Positions 56,145 to 64,000 of a stretch of DNA of 64,000 nt are shown in pieces. The translations under genes were made by a program, and so were the position numbers. The stretch spans positions 70,751,299 through 70,815,298 of the forward strand of contig CM043952.1 in NCBI GenBank assembly GCA_014529385.2, given 5' to 3'. The notes below the pieces were generated by a model that saw only the letters and a list, made by a program, of their open reading frames with translations, was not told where the DNA came from and made no database searches. The stretch is from Adiantum capillus-veneris (Eukaryota > Streptophyta > Polypodiopsida > Polypodiales > Pteridaceae). Numbering within the stretch: the first letter of the stretch is position 1; each line of letters begins with the position of its first letter.

Positions 56145-58201
56145 CTAGTTTCAAACTTGGCATCAAAACGATTATCCAGTCGATTGTCATACCTTAGCAC
56201 CAGATCTCCTTCATTGATGCCTTTGTCCTTTAGTTTCTTGTCAAGCTTCTCCTTCGCCTGCGTAGCTTTTCTCTTGTAGCACTCGTATGCTGCCTCTCTT
56301 TTCCACTCAAGCTCAGCTAAGGTAAGAAGTCGATCCATCCATGCTTCTTGATCATCTTGTGCTGATTTGTCATGAAGTCGCATTGTTGGAATGTTTAGTT
56401 CAATTGGCTGTAAAGCCTCTTGACCATAGACCAAGTGAAATGGTGTGAACTCTGTGGCTTCCCTATATGTGGTTCGATACGCCCACAAGGCACCATCCAA
56501 GAAGTCATCCCACAACTTTGTCTTGTTTTTCACCATCTTTCTAATCATGCCTGCAATGACACCATTAGCTTTTTCTACCAAACCATTTGATTGGGGATAG
56601 TAGGGTGTACTGTGACGATGTAGAATGTGAAGTACTTCACAGACTTCTGTGAGCAAGCCCTTCCTAAACCCTAGACCATTATCAGAAACAATCTCCAAAG
56701 GTGTGCCAAATCTGCAACAAATGTGATTGTACACAAACTTGCTAACTGTCCTCTCATTCACTCTTGCCACACTTTGAGCTTCCACCCACCTAGTCATATA
56801 GTCTATAGCCACTAGAATGTAGAGTTTACCATTTTTTGTCCTAGGCAGAGGACCCATGGCATCAATGCCCCACTTTTCAAAGGGTCCATTTGCAATCACT
56901 ATTTGCCTCGGGCCATGCACCAACCTTCTATTTCCATTTATCTGACAATTGTGACAGTTTTTACACCAATGTTGAACATCCACATGCAAGCTTGGCCAAA
57001 CATACCTCGCAAGCAAAATCTTCTTCACAGTTAATTCTTGGGCAAAATGACCACCACATGCTTCTTCGTGCAAACCTTTTAGAATGGCTGGAATTTCCTC
57101 AATAGTTGGTACTCTTCTGCATACTTGATCCCTCCCTCTTTGATAGAGGGAGCCTTCTAGGAAGAGATATGCGCTTGCCTTCTTCATGAGTCTCCTCTTC
57201 TGAGCCTTCGTGAAGTCTTGTGGAAACTCACCCTCCAAAATGTAGCCGATAATGGGAGCCAATGACTCCAATCCCTGGTATCTCGGTTGCTTGACAGCTG
57301 CTGCCACCATGATGACCTGCACTTCTCTCTCAACACATGTAACTACTTCCTGTGCAAGTAAATCAGCATCTTCATTTTGTTTCCTAGGAATATGATATAA
57401 TTGCACCTCCTCAAATTGATTAAATAGCCTACGGATGGTATGAACTTTGGCCCTTAGTCTTTCATTTTTGCATGCCCAAATGCCTAAAATCTGCTTCACA
57501 ATGAGAAGTGCATCGCCTTTTACCATGAGACGTTGTATACCATGGCCAATGCATATTTTTAAACCATGAAGTAGTGTGTCATATTCTGCTTCATTGTTGC
57601 TAGCTGAACTTGGTAGATTGAACTTCTCTTTCATGACCACCTCTCCACTTGGGTTGAGCAACACTAGCCCTCCCCCTGCTTTTCCTGTGGCTCGACGAAA
57701 AGCTCCATCAAAGAACAAGGTAAAAGCATTAGGAATACTTTTTGGTGGTGGTAATGGTAGGGTCTTTACTTCAGGCACCTTAATCTCCTTTTCATGCACC
57801 CTATAAGTGAGAATCCCTGCCAATTGTGCACGCACACTATCTTCTACCTTGAAGGAGTATTGAAACTCTTGCAACTCCATAATCCACTTTGAGATCCTAG
57901 TACTAAGATTCATTTGAGATGACACCCAAGGGAACAAATTCTCTGCAATGAGAATTACAAAAGGTTTTGGTAGCAGGTAGGATCTAAACTTTCTCACCGC
58001 AAACATGAGAGAAAGCATCATGAGTTCTGCTTCTGTGTAGTCTCTCTCCAAAGCATTCATGACCCTACTAACAAAGTAGATGGGTCGCATCCTTGTACTG
58101 TGGGGATCTTGTTGTAACAACACAGCACAAATTGTTTCCCTTCCAACACTAGAACTAACAAAGAATGTGTACTCCCAACAAGGAGGCATGAGTGTTGGTA
58201 A
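56126..58201 (-). pseudogene. E3 RNase H domains and integrase, copy 2
   Basis: Equivalent of 44064-46139 with a few amino-acid differences. Here the integrase site reads VSDNGLGFRKGL where copy 1 has VFDNGLG; the native RNase H start reads VGRETICAVLLQ where copy 1 has TIGAVL. Cut by the E4 LTR at 58202. Confidence 0.87.
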
Positions 58202-59850
58202 TGATAGCCGTTTTTCGGCTCTCTGTAATTGCCATAGTGAGTTACCTCACCCTACCAAAATCACCCAAACACTGTGGCTATCCCTACCATTTCACTATAT
58301 ATAGGCGTGTGTGAGTTAGGGAACTTTCCCCATATTTTCTTAAAAACCCTCAGCTAGCTAGTCACTGGGCTAGGTGAGCCAAAATAAAAAATAAAAAAAA
58401 AATAAAAAAATAAAAGTATATTATGGCCTCTTTGTGTGTAAATATTTCATTGTATATATGGCCTAAATATAGGGATTTTTTATAATTATTTTGGTATTTT
58501 ATTTAAATATTTCTACTTAGGTGTGTGTTTTATTAAACCTATGTACACCTTCTTTCATCCTCTTACACCATAATTATATTTTTTGCCAATATGTACATAC
58601 TCTAACCTCATATTTTTCTTTTATACAAATCACTCCCACATTTTCACCCTCACCCTCGTGAAAACAAAAAATTGATTTCTACTCATTGGTTACTTTTATT
58701 ATATTATTTACTTGCATACCTTTTCCTCTTTCACCCAAAATAATTCAAGGAGGGACCATATCATATGATTCCAATAATTCAAGGAGGGACCATATCATAT
58801 GATTCCAATATCTTTCCATATCCATAACTCCTCCATATTTTTATTATTATTTTTACTCATTATTCTAACACCATGTGCTCATTGAGCTAAAGTCCATGAA
58901 TAGTCCATACACTAGTCCCACCATGTATATATTTCTTATCTCACCAATAATCCTCCTCCATGCATGGGTCAAGGGTGACTTGAATGCTTTGTATTATAAT
59001 ATGACAAAGGAGGGGCTCACTCTTGGATGCATTGTACAAATTCAACAAAGGAGGGGGCCACTAAAAGACTTTTGCAGGCATAAAAAACAGGCTTTTTGGT
59101 GAGAATTTTGGCACCTATCTCCACTCCGAATTTGGAGCGGTGGTCAAAAGAGAAAATGTATCCCACACTCTGAATAATCACCTCAAATTTTTTCATGATT
59201 TTTGGAGCTACCAGAGGTGAGCTATGATTTTTTGAGTGGACCCCAGTCTGCCCACTTTTCTCACAAGTAGCCCTTAGTCTTCTCTCACCCTTCCACACAC
59301 CTACTCACTCTTACACATCCCTCCCTCTCCTTCCCTCACTCAAACCTGCAATTTCCATGGCTTCTCCCACCCTCTTCACCATTACCCTTCTCTCTCATCC
59401 CTATAGTTCTTTTATGAACCTCTACATACATACACCCTCTCCATGTCTCTCTCTATTGCTTCTATGTTACAATTTCATTTACCTCTCCTAAAATATCTAG
59501 AATTCAGCATCTTAACCATGATAACTTTTGCAAATTGAGGATTTTTCATCAACAAATCCTCTTTTCATCGTGGTGGTCAACCATGGCGGCGGCGTAAAGA
59601 AGCGAAGAAGAAGAAGAAGACCAGCGATCATTTTTTCCACAATCTACACAAGGGTGAGTTCAAGCTTCTTCAAAGCTTCACCATCTCAATGATTCTCTTT
59701 TAATTCACCCCTCTTCCTTCATCAAATCAACTCACTCTACCCATTGTAAATGTAACATTAACTTTCTAGTGATTACTAACGACTAACATACTAACACAAA
59801 ATAGCATTGACCTAATCATAAAAGACACCTCACCTCAAGACATGTATAGT

Positions 59851-59895
<45 letters not shown>

Positions 59896-60072
59896 TCCTT
59901 AAAACTTACTTTCACCTTATCTACCATCAATAATGCTCTCTTTTGAGCCCACACCCATGACTCAAGCAGACAAAGAAGGCCCGCAATGTTTTGATATTCA
60001 AAAAAATCATAATCCTGATTTGTTAGCTTGTAAATTAGGATTTCCAATAATCTTAATATGGGGTCTCCAACC

Positions 60073-60080
60073 TATAAATA
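60073..60080 (+). promoter_or_regulatory. TATA box of E4
   Basis: TATAAATA about 1.87 kb into the LTR; same position as 48020 in S2. Predicts R-U5 of about 0.8 kb and a transcript starting near 60105. Confidence 0.65.
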
Positions 60081-60751
60081 GGCCCCTCTCCTTCTTGTAA
60101 AACAACCTCCAACATCTCACATAGCACCCCAACACTCTATGCGTGAGGAGAGACTTAGGTGTAGCAACCACTTGTGAGCTTCACTCTTGGTGTGAGAGAA
60201 GCCTTCAAGCTACACATTGCAAGTGAGAGAGTGTGAGTTCCACAAATCTCAAAACCACTATTGTACATGCTCCTTCATCATCAATAAATTGAGGTTTGGT
60301 GCATCAAAGGCGTGATTCGACGTTTAAATCTTCGTCCTTCCATTTGTGCAATACGGTTTGGTGAATTCAAGGTGACTTGTGTATTTTGAGTTTTATCGGT
60401 TGATCTTGATTTTAGAAAGTGTTTTAGTGTGTTTTTCATTGCCAGTTTTGTGTCCATTGTAAGAGGGTATTGTGGTGAGAGGTCTCCCACACCCTAAGAC
60501 AGTGTGTGTGTGTTTTGGCAATGATTAGCAATCACTAAGCATTGAGTGATTTTTGTACAAGTTCTACGATAGCATCATAACGAACCATCTTCATTTGCAA
60601 GTCACAAATAAGGTATTACCCAAGATCCTTTTCTCTCTCTCTTCCCTTTGCTCTAGCTCTCTCTGGTCCAGTTTGTGTGTGTCTTGGTGTGAGGTTGTTT
60701 GTGTGTTTTGTGTGGTGCATCTTCTTGGTTGTGCCAAAATCTCTCTTGCGT

Positions 60752-60784
60752 CCTAGTTCGCATACCATAACTAGGTGGTGCCCC
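60752..60784 (+). promoter_or_regulatory. U5 hairpin plus TGGTGCCCC, E4
   Basis: CCTAG/CTAGG stem with a 14-nt loop, then TGGTGCCCC, 138 nt before the same nine bases begin the PBS. Confidence 0.65.
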
Positions 60785-60922
60785 TATCTTGTTTGGGTTT
60801 GGCTGTAGGTTTGTTGTTGTGTTGTGCTTGTGGTTGCCCCAGCCCCAATTGAGCAGCACGGGAGCCTTGAGGGGTGTTTAGAGGTCGCCTCTCTTGTTGC
60901 CCGCCCCGGACCGCCTCAATTT

Positions 60923-60940
60923 TGGTGCCCCCACTGAGGA
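60923..60940 (+). other. E4 primer binding site
   Basis: TGGTGCCCCCACTGAGGA, four bases after the LTR. Identical to the E0 PBS. Confidence 0.85.
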
Positions 60941-60995
60941 AAGGCTTGTGTATGTTTTGTGTAGGCTCAACCTTTAGCATAATCAAGTAGCTTGC

Positions 60996-61208
60996 ATGAA
61001 TCACGAGAATTTGTATGATCCCTTCATTCCCATTGCAAGGCAAAAGGTACACATAATTGTTAGTACTAAGTTGCAATTTCAACGTGTAATTCGTAGAATT
61101 TTAGGTCCTCTTAGGTTGGCAGAGATAAACGCATCAGTAAATCCTTTTATTTTGCCTCTCATTAGGTACGACCTTAGTTTGGACGTCTATATTTTTGTTT
61201 TGTTTTAA
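60996..61208 (+). CDS. E4 leader ORF a (70 aa)
   Basis: ATG at 60996, about 55 nt after the PBS. Its last 49 residues align without gaps to the leader family: VSTKLQFQRVIRRILG, PLRLAEINASVNPFILPLI, RYDLSLDVYIFVLF. Followed after 21 nt, in the same frame, by leader ORF b, so the pair looks like a tandem duplication that diverged. Confidence 0.65.
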   Translation: MNHENLYDPFIPIARQKVHIIVSTKLQFQRVIRRILGPLRLAEINASVNPFILPLIRYDLSLDVYIFVLF

Positions 61209-61229
61209 GCATAAGGTCATGCATGGACA

Positions 61230-61448
61230 ATGGATAATGGCCCAAGAATAGAGGTTTTCCCCTTTCATTTCACTCCACACATTAGAATAAACATTGCAAT
61301 TAGTAGAAAATTCCATTTTCAACAACGTATGGTGTTCATGTTTGGTGCCCAAAGAGTAGGAGAAATTCTCGCGTCACCAAACCCTGTCATCCTACCTCTC
61401 ATTGATTATCATAGGTCATTTGATGTGAATATTTTTATTTTGTTGTAG
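61230..61448 (+). CDS. E4 leader ORF b (72 aa)
   Basis: ATG at 61230 (MDNGP), stop TAG at 61446-61448, 83 nt before the gag ATG. Closest to the E1 leader protein: ISRKFHFQQRMVFMFG, AQRVGEILASPNPVILPLI, DYHRSFDVNIFILL, with the same total length. No known domain recognised. Its place after the PBS means a ribosome must pass two short ORFs before gag, so reinitiation, internal entry or splicing would be needed. Confidence 0.7.
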   Translation: MDNGPRIEVFPFHFTPHIRINIAISRKFHFQQRMVFMFGAQRVGEILASPNPVILPLIDYHRSFDVNIFILL

Positions 61449-61531
61449 AATAGATTGCAATTTAGAGAATATTATTGTGTAGATCTTTTAAAGAAAGAAA
61501 AAACAAAACGCGTCACTTTGAAATCAATTCA

Positions 61532-64000
61532 ATGGAGAACCAACGCCAAATGTCTGGATATCCTCTTTTCTTTGGAGAGCCTGGAGAGGATGCAGAATTA
61601 TTTTTGGCAAATTTCAAGATGTCTTGTCGTATCAAGAGGATAGTAACTGATCAAGAACGTGTAGAAATGTTTGAGGTAGTCCTTAGGAAAGATGCTAGCA
61701 CTTGGTTTGACTCTTTGCCTTAGGAAGTTAAAGAAAATTACATGGAAGTTGTCAATCATTTCAAGAGATACTTCTTTGATCCCCAAAACACTCAAAAGCT
61801 ATGGCAAGACATTGTTTCTCATAAGCAAAAAGACTTAGATGACTACTACTTGTACAAGCAAGAGTTCCTACGTCTTTGGGCTCTATGGATACGAAATGTT
61901 GCTAACCCTGGTGATGGTGCAGAATTTCTAAAGAAGGAGAGGTTCATAGCCGGACTCTTTCCTGACCTTAAGGTAAAAGTTGAGACGGGTGCACCTGCTA
62001 CCTTTGATGCAGCTGAAACTAGGGCTGCTGAGAAATATAGGAAACTCAAGTGCTTAAGGGGGGAGGTTCCAATAGAAGGTCTTAGACCCAAAGGTAAGTC
62101 ACAAGCATCAACATCTAAGGAGCTTCCTGAGGTAACCGTTGAAGTGATTGAGAAGTTAAATGAATCCTTAAGCAGCCTGTCAATTCACCTTGCACAAGCC
62201 GTAGGTCCAAAGGGACAAGCAAAGAAGTCTGAAGAGCGAGACCCACGACCTAGGAGAGTCTTGCAATGTTGGAATTGCGGAGAGTCTGGACATGGGATGT
62301 ATAATTGTCCTTGGCCCCGTGGAGAGCCAGGGAGACCTAACTTGAATTACCCAGTGATGAATGCAGGTGAAGGAACTGGTCAACAACCAAGGCTTCTACA
62401 AAGACCAAATGGACCAAGACCACCTCCACAAGGGATAGAAGGAGTTCCACCTTTGTCAGATCCAAATGTGCATGTGGTAGAGGTGAAAAACTCAAATGAG
62501 GTTGACATGGAAGCAAATGGCATTAAGCGTGGCCGAGGAAAAGGTAAAGAGAAAGAAGGAGTCACATCACAGAGTGACCATGGACAAGGCAAGAAGGCAA
62601 AGGAGACCAAGGAAGCTAAGAGGACTCGACGTCATATCAATCTCCAAGACTTCCCTCTTGGACATGGTATGGCTCCATACAACCTGTTGGAAGACATGCG
62701 AGGTAAGGGTCCTGATATCTCGTGGCTTCAGTTTCTTGCATTATGCCCACAAGTTAGGAGGGATTTAACAAAGGCAGTTAGCACTAGGAGAAAGGTAAAA
62801 GAGAGTTTTCCTGTTGTAAAAATTGCACAAGCTGAAATGAATGAGGACATTACACCGGTGCTAGACCGTTACATCAAAGGAAGATTGGTTAGGAAAGGTC
62901 TAGTGGATGGGGGTGCACAAATTTGCATCATGATAGAGGGACTCATGCAAAGACTAGGCATGCACATCCATGAGACACCTGAAATCAAAGTCAAGATGGC
63001 AAACAATAGCAAGGCTAGGTGTGTAGGCATTTGTAAAAATGTCTTTGTAGAGGCCTTTGGCATTAAGAAAGCAGTGGATTTTTATGTTATGTCGACCAAG
63101 GGAAGTGGTTACCCATTTATCCTAGGAAGACCATGGCTAATGAAAATGCGAGCTTTGCAGGATTGGGAGAGTGGAAAGCTAATTTGCAGGAATGACAATC
63201 ACAAGAAGGTTGTCTTTGACATGAAGGAGCAACGCCAAGAGGAGCTCCATGAAGAATCATCTCGAAGTGAGACGGAAGAAGATTGGACTGAAAACACTTC
63301 AGAAGAAGAAAGTAGCGGCAGCATTACTGAAGAGGAGTCTTCCATCGAAGTCATGGGGGTAAGGTTTAAGCCAAACAACCAGGAGACCTCTTCTCGAGGT
63401 TTGGAAGAGGTAGATTCCCAAGAGAACCAAAAGGTGGAAGATGAAGGAATGTTAGAAGGTATGTTGTCTACAACACTTACAAAGGATGAAAGAGAGGAGT
63501 TCAAATGTGTGCTAAGGAAATTTCCGAGGCTTTTTGCTAAAGACTACACCGATGTGCGTGGAGTAGATGTTGTTCAACACAAGATTGAGTTGAAGCCAGA
63601 GGCCATACCTAAGGCTCAGAAGCTACGAAGGCTAGGAGTCATCAAGGAACAGGCTTTACTCAAGGAGGTAAGAAAGCTTCTAGCAGCAGGTTTCATTTAT
63701 CCAGTGGAGAATTCAGAGTGGGTCTCTCCCGTTGTTGTCACTCCTAAGAAAAACGGAAAGTGGAGGGTGTGTGTGGATTACCGTCCACTCAATGAGGCAA
63801 CAAAAAGAGATCACTTTCCCCTCCCATTTCAAGATGAGATACTAAATGAGGTAGCTGGTCATAAGAAGTACACTGTGTGTGATGGCTACTCAGGTTACTT
63901 TCAAATAGGGATGGCACTGGAGGATCAATTGAAAACAACCTTTATCACTCCTTGGGGTTGTTATGCTTTTAGAGTCATGCCATTTGGTCTGACAAATGCT
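61532..64000 (+). pseudogene. E4 gag-pol (gag, protease, RT start), open to the window edge
   Basis: ATG at 61532 in good context. One in-frame TAG at 61721-61723; from there 759 codons are open to 64000. Gag: YPLFFGEPGEDAELFLANF, FLKKERFIAGLFPDLKVKVE, zinc knuckle CWNCGESGHGMYNC at about residue 245. Protease LVDGGAQICIMIEG and ILGRPWLM, acidic linker, then RT (SEWVSPVVVTPKKNGKWRVC; DHFPLPFQDEIL; TFITPWGCYAFRVMPFGL). Gag and pol share one frame with no separate pro start. The RT catalytic motif, RNase H domains and integrase lie beyond the window. The single stop may be a mutation or, less likely, a readthrough site. Confidence 0.87.

Larger units (their letters stand above)
49469..60918. 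repeat. 12.1-kb tandem duplication, copy 2
   Basis: Matches 37367-48865 almost base for base; scattered single-base differences and (CT)n length changes are visible. After 60918 it departs: copy 1 goes on with E3 RT, copy 2 with the PBS and gag of E4. Confidence 0.88.
58202..60918 (+). repeat. E4 5' LTR
   Basis: 2717 bp, nearly identical to S2. 34-bp tandem repeat, (CT)n at about 59853-59893, U5 hairpin 60752-60775 with TGGTGCCCC 60776-60784, end GGACCGCCTCA. Confidence 0.9.
58202..64000 (+). mobile_element. E4: Ty3/gypsy element (LTR3b family), right end outside the window
   Basis: 5' LTR 58202-60918, PBS 60923-60940, two leader ORFs, gag-pol to the window edge in RT. Inserted in E3' at the site where copy 1 has S2, with the same left flank GTAA (58198-58201). 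Apart from one stop in gag the coding is open, making it the youngest-looking element here. Confidence 0.9.

Noticed and set aside
61475-61723. Possible separate short gag protein ending at TAG 61723
   Set aside because: The same frame continues with gag homology directly after the stop, so a nonsense mutation is simpler; readthrough remains a remote option.
1-64000. tRNA or rRNA genes
   Set aside because: No cloverleaf with A and B boxes or rRNA core sequence was recognised on either strand by reading.

Overview
The window is land-plant nuclear DNA made mostly of transposable elements. The TATA-driven LTRs, GT-AG introns and CACTA, Ty1/copia and Ty3/gypsy coding all point to a plant. A KP4-like gene and Ty3 elements outside the common angiosperm lineages suggest, but do not prove, a seedless plant such as a fern, lycophyte or moss.

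Layout. 1-3317 is the right part of a CACTA (En/Spm) transposon ending in TAGTG. 3345-4625 is a decayed Ty1/copia pol. 5221-5622 (minus) is the only convincing cellular gene: an intact, secreted, ten-cysteine KP4-like protein with its own TATA box. From about 6690 to 39290 runs one array of degenerate 21-bp repeats, split by two LTR-element insertions. The first is E0 (8794-35377, minus), a Ty3/gypsy element that itself received two sibling elements in the same orientation, E1 (11735-20465) and E2 (24588-33281). The second is solo LTR S1 (35841-38562, plus). To the right lies a minus-strand Ty3 element, E3, carrying plus-strand solo LTR S2 (46140-48865). The segment 37367-49468 (12.1 kb) is followed head-to-tail by a near-identical second copy from 49469. 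In the second copy the site of S2 is occupied by the 5' LTR of a complete-looking plus-strand element, E4, whose gag-pol runs off the right edge.

How the parts work together. All Ty3 elements here share one plan: LTR, PBS, one or two short leader ORFs, then a single-frame gag-pol (zinc knuckle, DGG-type protease, RT with F(I/M)DDF, a degenerate native RNase H, a second archaeal-type RNase H, integrase with a GPY/F end), PPT and LTR. Two features of this plan look undescribed. One is a roughly 70-aa leader protein conserved without gaps across three families. The other is a U5 hairpin, with different stem sequences in different families, always followed directly by the 9-mer TGGTGCCCC, which repeats the core of the PBS. 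Most copies are broken by stops, frameshifts or nested insertions; E4, as far as it is visible, has one in-frame stop. Identities and divergences are by-eye estimates, since no database could be searched.
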